Below, piece after piece: positions 26,873-37,130 of a stretch of DNA of 56,116 bases (position 1 is its first letter; each line of letters opens with the position of its first letter). The notes below the pieces were generated by a model that made no database searches, was not told the origin of the DNA, and saw only the letters and a list, made by a program, of their open reading frames with translations. The stretch spans positions 1 to 56,116 of the forward strand of contig JACVJF010000005.1 in the NCBI GenBank assembly GCA_015711855.1. The letters are read 5' to 3'. The DNA is from Candidatus Solincola quzhuomuensis (GTDB lineage Bacteria > Actinomycetota > Geothermincolia > Geothermincolales > RBG-13-55-18). The translations under genes and the position numbers were made by a program.

Positions 26873-28162
26873 ATGGCCGTATTGGACAAGCGCTGGAGAC
26901 GTATCCCGGAGGCGAGTTCCGTAAAGCCGGCGAAGAAGGAGATCGCCGTAGCCGTATATGACGGGGAAACCAGGGTAGCGGTCCTGGAGCAGGGGATCCT
27001 TCAGGAAATATTCGTGGAACACGCCGACCGCCGCAGCATCGTAGGAGATATCTACAAAGGGAGGGTGCAGAACGTACTGCCGGGAATGGAAGCCGCCTTC
27101 GTGGACATAGGTCATAACCGCAACGCACTGCTTTACGTGGGCGACATCTTCGTGGATAAAGCAAAACCCGGCGAGAAGCCGGACATCACCAAGCTGTTGA
27201 AGCCGGGCCAGTCGGTTATGGTGCAGGTGACCAAGGATCCCATGGGCGGCAAGGGGGCTCGCCTTACCACTTACCTTTCCATACCCGGTCGTTACCTGGT
27301 CCTGCTTCCCCAGGTCAGCACGGTGGGAATCTCCCACAAGCTGAGCGAGGAGGAGAGGGAGCGTCTTCGTAAACTGGTGGACGAGGTCAGGCCCCGAGAG
27401 GTGGGGCTCATCGTGCGCACGGCGGCCAAGGATGCGGAAGCCACCGAGCTGAGGAAGAGCCTAAGCTACCTGAGCAAGGTATGGCACCAGGTACGCAGGA
27501 ACGCGGAGAAGAAACGGGCGCCTGCCATCCTCTACCAGGAACCCGAACTGGAGATCAAGGTGGTGCGGGACATCATGGATGCCAGCTACGAACGGGTTAT
27601 CGTCGACTCGCATCGTTCTTTCCGCCGCGTTCGTCAATACCTGAAATCGGTGGCGCCGGCCCTGGCCGACCGGGTGATCCGTTACACAGGGGAAGTACCG
27701 CTTTTCGAGGCCCTGGACATAAACCGCCAGATCAAGGAAGCCCTACGACGGGAAGTGCCCCTTCCCTCCGGGGGGTACATAGTGATCGACAAAACGGAGG
27801 CCTTGACGGCCATCGACGTGAACACGGGACGTTTCGTCGGCCAGAGGTCGCTTGAGGAAACCGTCCTCCAGACGAACATCGAGGCGGTAAGCGAGGTGGT
27901 GCGCCAGCTCCGTCTGCGAGACATAGGAGGAATAATAATCATCGACTTCATAGACATGAACGAGGCGCGCAACCGCAAGGCGGTCCTCAGGGCCCTCGAC
28001 AGGGAGCTGGAGAAGGACCGCACCAAGACCTACGTGGTCGAGCTGACCAAGCTGGGCTTGGTGGAGATGACCCGCAAGAACGTCTCCGAAGGGCTGATCG
28101 AGGCCTTTGGGGAGACCTGCCCGGTATGCAAGGGCAGGGGGATCGTCTTCCGTGAGCCCTGA
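26873..28162 (+). CDS. rng: Ribonuclease E/G family protein
   Basis: A 429-residue RNase G-like endoribonuclease, the short form without the RNase E scaffold. Visible: the S1-like RNA-binding part with GDIYKGRVQNVLPGMEAAFVD, then the DNase I-like catalytic domain with metal-binding aspartates in TAIDVNTGRFVG and IIIIDFIDM, and a zinc-link CPVCKGRG near the C-terminus. It processes rRNA and mRNA 5' ends. It follows the DUF2344 gene by 39 bases, a common association with rplU-rpmA downstream, although here a sortase and a CAP protein intervene. Confidence 0.93.
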   Translation: MAVLDKRWRRIPEASSVKPAKKEIAVAVYDGETRVAVLEQGILQEIFVEHADRRSIVGDIYKGRVQNVLPGMEAAFVDIGHNRNALLYVGDIFVDKAKPGEKPDITKLLKPGQSVMVQVTKDPMGGKGARLTTYLSIPGRYLVLLPQVSTVGISHKLSEEERERLRKLVDEVRPREVGLIVRTAAKDAEATELRKSLSYLSKVWHQVRRNAEKKRAPAILYQEPELEIKVVRDIMDASYERVIVDSHRSFRRVRQYLKSVAPALADRVIRYTGEVPLFEALDINRQIKEALRREVPLPSGGYIVIDKTEALTAIDVNTGRFVGQRSLEETVLQTNIEAVSEVVRQLRLRDIGGIIIIDFIDMNEARNRKAVLRALDRELEKDRTKTYVVELTKLGLVEMTRKNVSEGLIEAFGETCPVCKGRGIVFREP

Positions 28163-28174
28163 GGAGGTGTAACC

Positions 28175-28861
28175 TTGGAACCCGTGGAGGGAGCGGAGGG
28201 GGAGCGGGGAGAACCCTCCGCGGAGGGAAGTGCCCCCGAAGGGGACGGAGGGGAGAAGAAGGGACGCCGGAAAGGAAGGGTCCTTATCTGGACGGGCGTT
28301 TCCCTGGTCCTCTGCGGCCTGCTGGTGCTGGCGGGAGTCTACGCCTATATCCATTACACCAACCGCCGGGCGGCAGCCGCCCAGGAGGAGCTCTTCCGTC
28401 GATGGGAACAACACCCCGCCGCCCCGGAAAAGGAAAGGGTATCCGTGGGCGACGGCATCGCCCGCGTCCGGGTCCCCCGCTTGAAACTGGACGCCATAGT
28501 GGTTGAGCTGAACGGGCTGGACGATTCCGTGAACCTGAAGCGTGGACCGGGACATATACCCGGCACCGCCTATCCGGGGCAACAGGGGAACTGCGTGATA
28601 TCCGGTCATCGCACCACTTACGGGGCACCCTTCCGCCACATAGAAAGACTGGCTCCGGGGGACGAGATCGTCCTGGAAACGGCCCTAGCACGCTACACCT
28701 ACCTGGTTTACGAGCAACGGATCGTCCTTCCCTCCGACCTTACCGTCCTGGAGCAAGGGGGGGAACCCAAGGTCACCTTGACCGCCTGCCATCCCTGGTA
28801 CAGCGCGGCCCAGCGCATCGTGGTCATCGGGCGCCTGTACACCGCGGAGGAGTTGCCGTAG
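28175..28861 (+). CDS. Sortase family transpeptidase (class E-like)
   Basis: A 228-residue membrane-anchored sortase. A charged N-terminus precedes one transmembrane helix (about residues 37-60), then a sortase barrel with the catalytic histidine in VISGHRTTYG (near residue 145), the catalytic cysteine in LTACHPWY (near residue 204) and an arginine about nine residues later. The TLTAC/H-x-W spacing resembles class E sortases of Actinobacteria. Sortases attach surface proteins at LPXTG-like motifs; no such motif is evident in the CAP protein downstream. TTG start with GGAGGTG upstream, 12 bases after rng, so co-transcribed with it. Confidence 0.85.
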   Translation: MEPVEGAEGERGEPSAEGSAPEGDGGEKKGRRKGRVLIWTGVSLVLCGLLVLAGVYAYIHYTNRRAAAAQEELFRRWEQHPAAPEKERVSVGDGIARVRVPRLKLDAIVVELNGLDDSVNLKRGPGHIPGTAYPGQQGNCVISGHRTTYGAPFRHIERLAPGDEIVLETALARYTYLVYEQRIVLPSDLTVLEQGGEPKVTLTACHPWYSAAQRIVVIGRLYTAEELP

Positions 28862-29289
28862 GGTTCTCACCGGTAGTTCGCCTACGGCGACGGTACGGCG
28901 GGGGTCTCCGAGGCTCCTACCCCGGAAAGGGGAGAGGCAGGCCGGTCGAAAGGCCCTCGGGAACCGTTGAGGGGTGCGGATAAGGCGGAATTTGTAAGGA
29001 CGCGCTTCCTGAAATAGTCGGCTTGAGGTCGGCCGGCGCGATGGCGGAAGCGACATCTGGAGGAAGGCACGCGGAAAAAAAGTGGACCGGAAGCGGACAG
29101 CTTCCCGGTCCGGGCCAAAACTCACTCGGCGCAGCTATTTTGGCGATAGTTTATTCGGCTTTTCCCGCCTCAGACTTTATACCTTTTCGGCGTTTTCGCA
29201 GGAGCTCCTAAGGGGGGGAGCATACAGGCTAAAGGCTTCTATATATATTGTCGATAACCCATTTGAGATTTGAAAACCGCATATCCTCG
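28862..29289 (+). other. Intergenic region upstream of the riboswitch
   Basis: This stretch holds no convincing gene. The first half is GC-rich; the second half (about 29150-29280) turns AT-rich with TATATATATT at 29242-29250, a plausible -10 zone for the riboswitch transcript, but I see no good -35 partner. Confidence 0.4.
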
Positions 29290-29382
29290 AAGGTGAAAAA
29301 GGCAAACTCTTCCGAAAGGAGAGGGCGCAAAGCCATGGGTCTAAGGCCGCGGAAGCGGCTATGATCGCCAGGCTGCCGCCTT
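29290..29382 (+). ncRNA. Cyclic di-GMP-I (GEMM-I) riboswitch aptamer
   Basis: The conserved GEMM-I core is clear: GGCAAAC, a GAAA tetraloop closed by TCTTCC/GGAGAG-type pairs, GCGCAAAGCC, a GGGTCTAAGG receptor segment, a variable hairpin (GCCGCGGAAGCGGC), TATGAT and GCCAGGCTGCC. The closing P1 helix is AAGGTG (29290-29295) with CGCCTT (29377-29382), one G-U. The base I align with position 20 of the Vibrio Vc2 aptamer is G, which favours cyclic di-GMP over the cGAMP variant, but that alignment is from memory. It lies upstream of the CAP-domain surface protein. Confidence 0.88.
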
Positions 29383-29390
29383 GATAGCGA

Positions 29391-29427
29391 CGCCCTTTCC
29401 GAAAGCGGAAAGGGCGGTTTCGTTTCG
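29391..29427 (+). terminator. Intrinsic terminator, riboswitch expression platform
   Basis: CGCCCTTTCCG (29391-29401) and CGGAAAGGGCG (29406-29416) form a perfect 11-bp stem with an AAAG loop, followed by GTTTCGTTTC. It starts nine bases after the aptamer P1 and about 50 bases before the CAP gene, the normal place for a transcription-terminating platform. The direction of control (on or off) is not decidable by eye. Confidence 0.8.
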
Positions 29428-29478
29428 GGGGACGGGAAGAGTTGCCACCACCCCTCGGGGACAAAAGGAGCGTGGCAA

Positions 29479-30981
29479 ATGAAGGGGCTCGTTCGGTGGC
29501 AGAAGGGCGCGATTTGTCTGGTCGCAATCCCCCTTCTCGCGTTGGCCGTGCTGCTGCCCGACATGGTCGCCGGGGGCGAGGCACAGGCCGCGGTGAACGT
29601 CTCCTCCGAGGAGGCGAGGATGCTGGAGCTGGTCAACCAGGCCCGCAACAGCGTGGGCCTTCCTTCCCTTTACGTGGAACAACGCCTGACCGATTTTGCC
29701 AGGTCCTATTCCCAGGAGATGATCCAATACAACTTCTTCGGTCACGTTTCACCCGTGTCCGGCAACCTGCAACAGCGCATTCAGGCGAGGGGGATAACCG
29801 GTTGGACCCTCGCCGGAGAGAACATCGCCAAAGCCCCCAACGTAGAGGTGGCCTTCCAGGCGCTTATGAACAGTTCTTCCCACCGGGAGAACATCCTTCG
29901 GCCCGAGTTCAACTGCATCGGAATAGGGGTGGTCGCCGGCCCCGGAGGCCTGTATATAACCCAGGAGTTCATGCGCTTCACCACCATCCCGGCCACCGCC
30001 GACCGGGGCGTGGCCACGCCAGCGCCCACTGCTCCCGCCACCACTTTCGACACCTTCGTGCTGGTCATGAACCCCAACCGGCAACCGGCTAAAGTGGAGG
30101 TATCCTTCCAGGGAGAGGACGGTGAAGCGCGCTCCTTTACCTACCAGGTGGCGTCGGCCAGCCGTTTCACCGTTCCGGTGAGGAACACGGTGGGCTCCGG
30201 GAGTTACTCCGTTCAGCTGAAAAGCGACCTGCCCGTGCTCGCCGAGCGGGCCATGTATTTCGACTACGCGGGAAAGAAGGGCGGTTCCGATTCCATCGGC
30301 ACTCCCTCCCCCTCCAACACCTGGTTCTTCGCCGAGGGGTACACGGGAGGAGACTTCGACACCTGGGTGCTCCTGCAGAACCCCAACGAGAGCGCGGCCA
30401 CGGTGACCCTGAACTTCATGCGCCCCGACGGACAGGTGATCACCCGGAGGGTAAGCGTGCCCGCCCGGCGACGCCATACGGTGTCCGTGGATTCCATCCC
30501 GGGGCTGGAGAACACCGACGTTAGCACCCAGGTGACCTCCGACCTGCCCATCGTGGCCGAGCGGGCCATGTACTTCAACTTCGCCGGGCGCTCGGGCGGC
30601 CACAACACCATTGGTGCCCGTACCCTCCGGGAGGAATGGTATCTGGCAGAAGGTTACACCGGAGGGAATTTTGACCTTTACCTCCTCTTGTTCAACCCCG
30701 GCGCCGATCCCTCCCGGGTGACCCTGAGCTTCATGCGCCCCGACGGGCAGGCGGCGGAAAAGAGCGTGGTAGTTCCCGCCCACGCGCGCTTTACCCTGCA
30801 CGTCGACGATGTGGAGGGTTTTCAGTCCACCGAGGTGTCCACCCAGGTGAGAGCATCGCGTCCCGTGGTGGCGGAATTGGCCGAGTATTTCGTCTTCGGC
30901 AACTTAGCCGACGGGAACAGCTCCATCGGGGCGGATCAGCCCTCCACCGACTGGTTCTTCGCCGAGGGTTGCGTCCTCTGA
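29479..30981 (+). CDS. Secreted CAP/SCP-domain protein with tandem surface repeats
   Basis: A 500-residue exported protein. Signal peptide: residues 1 to about 37, ending near AEAQA-like residues. A CAP domain (about 45-165) follows, with FGHVSP, GENIA and SSSHRENIL, the bacterial YkwD-like pattern. Then there are about three repeats of roughly 120 residues, each marked by AEGYTGG(D/N)FD, NPN, FMRPDGQ and (V/L)AERAMYF. The protein ends at WFFAEGCVL, just where another repeat would begin. There is no LPXTG motif or C-terminal helix. RBS AAAGGAG is upstream of ATG 29479. The riboswitch in its leader links production of this surface or adhesion-like protein to a cyclic dinucleotide. Confidence 0.85.
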   Translation: MKGLVRWQKGAICLVAIPLLALAVLLPDMVAGGEAQAAVNVSSEEARMLELVNQARNSVGLPSLYVEQRLTDFARSYSQEMIQYNFFGHVSPVSGNLQQRIQARGITGWTLAGENIAKAPNVEVAFQALMNSSSHRENILRPEFNCIGIGVVAGPGGLYITQEFMRFTTIPATADRGVATPAPTAPATTFDTFVLVMNPNRQPAKVEVSFQGEDGEARSFTYQVASASRFTVPVRNTVGSGSYSVQLKSDLPVLAERAMYFDYAGKKGGSDSIGTPSPSNTWFFAEGYTGGDFDTWVLLQNPNESAATVTLNFMRPDGQVITRRVSVPARRRHTVSVDSIPGLENTDVSTQVTSDLPIVAERAMYFNFAGRSGGHNTIGARTLREEWYLAEGYTGGNFDLYLLLFNPGADPSRVTLSFMRPDGQAAEKSVVVPAHARFTLHVDDVEGFQSTEVSTQVRASRPVVAELAEYFVFGNLADGNSSIGADQPSTDWFFAEGCVL

Positions 30982-31002
30982 CCGGTTGAAGGTCTTTATA
31001 TG

Positions 31003-31034
31003 GGGGCCGTCCGCAAGAGCGGGCGGCCCCTTTT
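31003..31034 (+). terminator. Intrinsic terminator after the CAP gene
   Basis: GGGGCCG (31003-31009) pairs with CGGCCCC (31024-31030), extended inward by CCGC/GCGG across one G-T pair, and is followed by TTTT. It lies 22 bases after the stop codon. Confidence 0.8.
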
Positions 31035-31099
31035 CCCCGCTTGGCGAACCCGGATGGCGCAAGGCCTAGCCGTAGAGGATTCCTTTACATAGCGTATAG

Positions 31100-31130
31100 G
31101 CCGTGTTAATCTTTAAAGCCGTGTTAAAAT
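31100..31130 (+). promoter_or_regulatory. Direct repeat and candidate -10 upstream of rplU
   Basis: GCCGTGTTAA occurs exactly twice (31100-31109 and 31118-31127), 18 bases apart. TAAAAT (31125-31130) is a fair -10, and the first repeat would then cover the -35 position. The pair could be an operator or part of the promoter. The rplU start is only about 20 bases downstream. Confidence 0.4.
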
Positions 31131-31148
31131 ATGGCTGGAGGTAAGGAG

Positions 31149-31529
31149 ATGTTCGCGGTAATAGAGACGGGTGGCAAGCAGTACCGAGTGGAAGGCGGCT
31201 CCGTCATCCGGGTGGAAAAGATCGATGTCCCGGAGGGAGAGAGGATAGTCTTCGACCGGGTGCTCATGCTGGGCGAGGGCGGTCGAGTTCTCGTCGGAAA
31301 GGAGGTCGGGGGAGCCCGGGTGGAGGGCACCGTCCTCAGGCACGGGAAGGCCAGGAAGATAATCGTATTCAAATACCGTCCCAAGAAGGGATTCCATCGC
31401 AAGCAGGGTCACCGGCAGCTCTTCACCGAAGTCAGAGTGGACAGCATAACCGGCGGTTTTCCTGCCGACGAGGAGGGGAGGAAAGAGGAAAAGACGGCGG
31501 AAGCGGAGGCTTCCGAAGGGAGTGAGTGA
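31149..31529 (+). CDS. rplU: Large-subunit ribosomal protein bL21
   Basis: bL21 binds 23S rRNA in the large subunit. ATG 31149 (126 residues) gives the family start [18 protein letters not shown] and is preceded by GGAGGTAAGGAG; the open frame reaches six codons further upstream. The core [21 protein letters not shown] is diagnostic. A C-terminal acidic extension of about 20 residues ([17 protein letters not shown]) is longer than in most bL21. It precedes rpmA by two bases, the usual rplU-rpmA-obg order. Confidence 0.96.
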   Translation: MFAVIETGGKQYRVEGGSVIRVEKIDVPEGERIVFDRVLMLGEGGRVLVGKEVGGARVEGTVLRHGKARKIIVFKYRPKKGFHRKQGHRQLFTEVRVDSITGGFPADEEGRKEEKTAEAEASEGSE

Positions 31530-31531
31530 GG

Positions 31532-31798
31532 ATGTCCAGCAAGAAAGGCGTCGGCAGCTCGCGCAACGGGCGGGACAGTCATTCCAAGCGATTGGGGGTC
31601 AAGAGCTTCGGCGGCCAGTACGTGACCGGAGGTTCCATCCTCGTCCGCCAGAGAGGGACCAAGGTCAAGCCGGGCGAAAACGTGGGCCTGGGAAAGGACT
31701 ACACCCTTTACGCCAAGGTGGACGGTTACGTAAGATACCATCGTTCCGGCGAACGGCATTTCGTGAGCGTGATCCCCGCAGAGCGCGCCGAGGGATGA
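31532..31798 (+). CDS. rpmA: Large-subunit ribosomal protein bL27
   Basis: bL27 reaches toward the peptidyl-transferase centre. The 88-residue protein begins [20 protein letters not shown], close to the usual [16 protein letters not shown] start, so ATG 31532 is chosen over GTG 31526. The remaining [18 protein letters not shown] and [10 protein letters not shown] segments are typical. There is no N-terminal extension of the cleaved Firmicutes type. A terminator follows at 31848. Confidence 0.96.
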   Translation: MSSKKGVGSSRNGRDSHSKRLGVKSFGGQYVTGGSILVRQRGTKVKPGENVGLGKDYTLYAKVDGYVRYHRSGERHFVSVIPAERAEG

Positions 31799-31847
31799 GC
31801 GCCTGTCCCGCTTAAGGAAAGCGGCACGAGCACGATCTTTCGTCGAC

Positions 31848-31871
31848 GGCCCCGGAACCTCCGGGGCCTTT
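31848..31871 (+). terminator. Intrinsic terminator after rpmA
   Basis: GGCCCCGG (31848-31855), loop AACCT, CCGGGGCC (31861-31868) and then TTTCCC: a perfect 8-bp GC stem with a short T-run, 50 bases after the rpmA stop. Confidence 0.75.
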
Positions 31872-31965
31872 CCCGTTGGGCGTAACACCTCTCCGTGCCC
31901 TGCGGGTGGCCCTCTCGAGCGGGGTTGTCAAGGTACCTTTTTTTCCTTTGGCTCTAGCCGGGTGA

Positions 31966-33465
<1,500 letters not shown>

Positions 33466-33654
33466 TCGGACATAAGAAGGCGACCGGATCCGGGCGAGGG
33501 AGCCGGACGCAGGGGGGCGATATTGGCCTCCGAAGGGGAAGGCCTTGTGCTACCCTATGGGGTGAGGCAGAGGCCGGGGTATACGGTCGCACGGGGCGCA
33601 TCCTCCGGCAACTGGGCCGGACCCTATGCTGTTTGGGCTGGAGGTGAAAGGGTT

Positions 33655-34794
33655 TTGGAGCACCGCAAGCTGCCCCGGGTGAGACGTCTGGTGGTCAAGG
33701 TGGGGACCTATACACTTAGCGATCCCCAGGGCCGCCTGGACCGGAGACAGGTGAAGAACCTGTCGGACCAGATAGCTGCCATAAGGCGAAGGGGCTTGGA
33801 AGTGGTCCTAGTCTCCTCCGGGGCCATCGCCGCTGGCGTGGAGATGTTGGGTTTGCCGGAGCGGCCCAAGGACATACCCTCTCTGCAGGCCGCCTCCTCG
33901 GTGGGGCAGGGGATGCTCCTTCGCACCTACGCTGATTTCTTGGCCCGGCACGGCATACTGGTCGGGCAGGTCCTCTTCACCCAGTACGACTTCGCTCACC
34001 GCCGCCAGTATCTCAACGCCCGCAATACCTTCCGGCGTCTCCTCCAGCAGGGGGTTCTGCCTTTGGTGAACGAGAACGACGCCGTGGCCGTAGAGGAGAT
34101 ACGCTTCGGGGACAACGACCGCCTGGCTGCTCTGGTGGCCGTTCTCACGGGAGCCGATCTTCTGATCATGCTCTCCGACATCGCCGGGCTGTACAACGCC
34201 GACCCCCTTTTGGTGCGGGACGCCGAGTTGATCCACGAGGTGGAGAGAATAACGCCGGAGCTGGTCCGCGCGGCGGGGAAGGCGGGCAAAGAGCACGCTT
34301 CAGGCGGGATGGCGGCCAAGTTGGAGGCGGCGCGAATCGCCAACGCCGCCGGTATAGGGGTGATCGTGGCTCCGGGGCGGGAAAGTCGCGTGCTGGAGAG
34401 GGTCCTGGAAGGGGAAAGGCTGGGCACCTATTTTCATCCGGCGGGAAAGAGGATGAGGGGGCAGAAACACTGGATCGCCTACGGTTCTGCGCCTAAGGGC
34501 GCCATAGTGGTGGACGACGGGGCTCGGGAAGCCATCCTTCGCGGCGGGAAGAGCCTCCTTCCCGCCGGGGTACTGGAGTGCAGAGGTGACTTCGGCGCCG
34601 GTGATCCGGTGGAGGTGTTGGACAGGCAGGGGAGAAAGATCGCGCGGGGTATATGCGGCCTCTCTTCCTCGGATCTGGAGAGGGTCAAGGGATTGCATAC
34701 CCGGGAGGCCGCCCGCAGGCTGGAGGGTATCTGTGAAGAGGTGATCCACCGCGATTACCTGGTGGTTCTGGAGAAACCCGAGAACGGGAGGTGA
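33655..34794 (+). CDS. proB: Glutamate 5-kinase with PUA domain
   Basis: ProB phosphorylates glutamate in the first step of proline synthesis. TTG 33655 gives 379 residues and has GGAGGT nine bases upstream; the frame continues to TTG 33523, where a GGGGGG site makes a longer form conceivable. Motifs: LVVKVGTYTL, LVSSGAIAAGV, PLVNENDAVA, FGDNDRLAALVA and GGMAAKLEAA. A C-terminal PUA domain (about residues 280-370) is present. It precedes proA, but three 106-bp repeats lie between them. Confidence 0.94.
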   Translation: MEHRKLPRVRRLVVKVGTYTLSDPQGRLDRRQVKNLSDQIAAIRRRGLEVVLVSSGAIAAGVEMLGLPERPKDIPSLQAASSVGQGMLLRTYADFLARHGILVGQVLFTQYDFAHRRQYLNARNTFRRLLQQGVLPLVNENDAVAVEEIRFGDNDRLAALVAVLTGADLLIMLSDIAGLYNADPLLVRDAELIHEVERITPELVRAAGKAGKEHASGGMAAKLEAARIANAAGIGVIVAPGRESRVLERVLEGERLGTYFHPAGKRMRGQKHWIAYGSAPKGAIVVDDGAREAILRGGKSLLPAGVLECRGDFGAGDPVEVLDRQGRKIARGICGLSSSDLERVKGLHTREAARRLEGICEEVIHRDYLVVLEKPENGR

Positions 34795-34860
34795 GAACAT
34801 TTTCCCACGTGAAAATGACGGTCGCTGCGCGACGACCGGAAGGAAAAAAACGAGGAAGGG

Positions 34861-35170
34861 CCAACTTGGTTATAAGGGATGGTGAGGAAATACCGGTGGC
34901 GTATGGAAGGCCGTGCGGCGGACGTGGTGGGATGAGGTCCGGAGGACGAGGAGGCAAAGAGAGGAGCCAACTTGGATATAAGGGATGGTGAGGAAATACC
35001 GGTGGCGTATGGAAGGCCGTGCGGCGGACGTGGTGGGATGAGGTCCGGAGGACGAGGAGGCAAAGAGAGGAGCCAACTTGGATATAAGGGATGGTGAGGA
35101 AATACCGGTGGCGTATGGAAGGCCGTGCGGCGGACGTGGTGGGATGAGGTCCGGAGGACGAGGAGGCAAC
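34861..35170 (+). repeat. Three 106-bp tandem repeats in the proB-proA gap
   Basis: ATAAGGGATGGTGAGGAAA begins at 34872, 34978 and 35084, an exact 106-base period. The copies are almost identical (GGTTATAAGG against GGATATAAGG in the first). The last copy ends at AGGAGGCAAC, directly before the proA ATG, so proA's ribosome site GAGGACGAGGAGG is itself part of the unit and occurs three times. 106 is not a multiple of three, so the units are not read in one frame. The whole 376-bp gap (34795-35170) holds no other feature. Confidence 0.93.
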
Positions 35171-36418
35171 ATGCAGATCTTGGAGGAGATGGGGAAAAAG
35201 GCCAAACAAGCCGCCCTGGAACTGGGAGTGCTGACCACTCAGGTCAAGAACCGGGCCCTGGAGGAGATGGCCGGGGCCCTGCTCTCCCGGGAGAAGGATA
35301 TCCTGGAGGCCAATCGGTTGGACCTTCAGGCGGGAAGGGAAAGCGGTATGAGCGCTGCCCTGATCGACCGCCTTACCCTCGATTCCAAGCGAGTGGCCGA
35401 GATGGCCCAGGGCCTGCGCGAGGTGGCGGCTCTTCCCGATCCGGTGGGGGAGATCGTGGCCGGGTGGAGGCTACCCAACGGGCTGGAGATACAGAAGATA
35501 AGGGTTCCCCTCGGAGTGGTGGGGATAATATACGAGGCCCGGCCCAACGTGACCGTGGACGCCGCCGGGCTGTGCGTAAAGTCGGGAAACGCGGTGATCC
35601 TTAGGGGAAGTTCGTCGGCCATCAACTCCAACCGCATCCTAACCGAGATCATCGCCGGGGCGGCGGAAAGGGCTGGTCTTCCCGCCGGGTGTATCCAACT
35701 AGTGCCCCTGACCGACCGGGAATCGGCTCGGGAGCTCATGCGCCTGCGTGAATATCTGGACGTACTCATCCCCAGGGGAGGGGCGGGCCTAATCCGCACC
35801 GTGGTCGAGGAGAGCACCGTCCCGGTCATCGAGACCGGGGTAGGGAACTGTCATACTTATGTGGACGCCACCGCCGATCTGGATATGGCCCTGGAGATAG
35901 TCATCAACGCCAAATGCCAGCGTCCGGGGGTCTGCAACGCCATGGAGACCATGCTGGTGCATGCGGAGGTGGCCGAAGAGTTCCTCCCGCGCGCGGCGCA
36001 GGCCTTGCGGGAGAGAGGCGTGACCCTGAGAGGTTGTGCCCGTACGCGGGAGATAATCCCAGACGCCGAGGAAGCCACCGAGGAAGATTGGTACGAGGAA
36101 TACCTGGACCTCATACTGGCGGTAAAGGTGGTGGAGGACCTGGAGGAGGCCATCCGGCACATCAATAAGTATGGTTCCAAGCACTCCGAGGCCATTGTGA
36201 CCAGGGATTACCGGGCGGCGAGGCGTTTCGTCAGCCTGGTGGACTCCGCCGACGTATACGTGAACGCCTCCACCCGCTTTACCGACGGAGGCCAGTTCGG
36301 CCTGGGGGCGGAGATAGGCATATCCACCCAGAAACTCCACGCTCGAGGACCCATGAGCCTGCGGGAACTGACCTCCACTAAGTTCATAATCTACGGGGAT
36401 GGGCAGGTGCGAAGCTGA
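35171..36418 (+). CDS. proA: Glutamate-5-semialdehyde dehydrogenase (gamma-glutamyl phosphate reductase)
   Basis: ProA reduces gamma-glutamyl phosphate to the semialdehyde with NADPH, the second step to proline. ATG 35171 (415 residues) is preceded by AGGAGG at 35161-35166; the frame is open a further 31 codons into the repeat array, but that part is not family sequence. Motifs: the cofactor loop [29 protein letters not shown], the catalytic-cysteine region [14 protein letters not shown], and [23 protein letters not shown]. The order proB-proA is conserved. Confidence 0.96.
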   Translation: MQILEEMGKKAKQAALELGVLTTQVKNRALEEMAGALLSREKDILEANRLDLQAGRESGMSAALIDRLTLDSKRVAEMAQGLREVAALPDPVGEIVAGWRLPNGLEIQKIRVPLGVVGIIYEARPNVTVDAAGLCVKSGNAVILRGSSSAINSNRILTEIIAGAAERAGLPAGCIQLVPLTDRESARELMRLREYLDVLIPRGGAGLIRTVVEESTVPVIETGVGNCHTYVDATADLDMALEIVINAKCQRPGVCNAMETMLVHAEVAEEFLPRAAQALRERGVTLRGCARTREIIPDAEEATEEDWYEEYLDLILAVKVVEDLEEAIRHINKYGSKHSEAIVTRDYRAARRFVSLVDSADVYVNASTRFTDGGQFGLGAEIGISTQKLHARGPMSLRELTSTKFIIYGDGQVRS

Positions 36419-36419
36419 G

Positions 36420-37049
36420 ATGGGCCGGTTGAGGTACAAGCGCATCGGGGTCATGGGGGGTACTTTCGACCCCATTCACAACGGACATTTGGTGACCGCC
36501 GAGGAGGCCTGGAAACAGTTCCGGTTGGATCTGGTTCTCTTCGTCCCCAGCGGCCATCCACCCCACAAGGAAGACCGTCGGAGCCTGGACGCCGAGAATC
36601 GCTATCTCATGACGGTCATAGCCACGGCCAACAACCCCCATTTCCAGGTCTCCCGCATGGAGATAGACCGTCCCGGCCCCTCCTACACCATTGACACGAT
36701 CCGAGAGCTGCACCGCGTATACGGGAAGAACACGGAGATTTTCTTCATCACCGGTGCCGACGCCATATTGGAAATTCTTACCTGGAAGGATCCGGAAAGG
36801 ATACTCGAGGAATGTGTGTTCATCGCAGCCACCAGACCGGGTTACGACCTGCGTCGGCTGGAAGAGTCGCTGCCGGAGACGGAGCGGGCAAGGCATGCCA
36901 CCGATCCCCGGGTGCTGGTCATGGAGATACCCGCCCTGGCCATCTCCTCCACCGACATCCGGAGAAGGGTTAGCGAGGGCAGACCCATCCGTTATCTCGT
37001 TCCGGAGGGGGTTTGGGAATTTATCGAGAAGAACGGTTTTTATCGGTGA
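36420..37049 (+). CDS. nadD: Nicotinate-nucleotide adenylyltransferase NadD
   Basis: NadD adenylates nicotinate mononucleotide to deamido-NAD. The 209-residue protein shows GGTFDPIHNGHL (the H-x-G-H nucleotidyltransferase motif), PSGHPPHK, and the C-terminal ISSTDIRRRVSEG signature. ATG 36420 lies one base after the proA stop; the open frame extends seven codons further into proA. It commonly precedes an LCP protein and rsfS in Firmicutes and Actinobacteria, as here. Confidence 0.95.
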   Translation: MGRLRYKRIGVMGGTFDPIHNGHLVTAEEAWKQFRLDLVLFVPSGHPPHKEDRRSLDAENRYLMTVIATANNPHFQVSRMEIDRPGPSYTIDTIRELHRVYGKNTEIFFITGADAILEILTWKDPERILEECVFIAATRPGYDLRRLEESLPETERARHATDPRVLVMEIPALAISSTDIRRRVSEGRPIRYLVPEGVWEFIEKNGFYR

Positions 37050-37130
37050 AACCGGCACGGCGATGAGGCGGCGATTTCGTGCACTTATCCCTTTAACGGT
37101 AGGGAAAGTCAACGGAGGAAGTCCAACGGG

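Noticed and set aside
34861-35170. Tandem repeats before proA as a CRISPR array
   Set aside because: The 106-bp units are contiguous and almost identical with no variable spacers, and there are no cas genes.
34795-35170. T-box or amino-acid attenuator before proA
   Set aside because: No T-box core, no terminator hairpin with T-run and no leader peptide rich in proline codons is visible.
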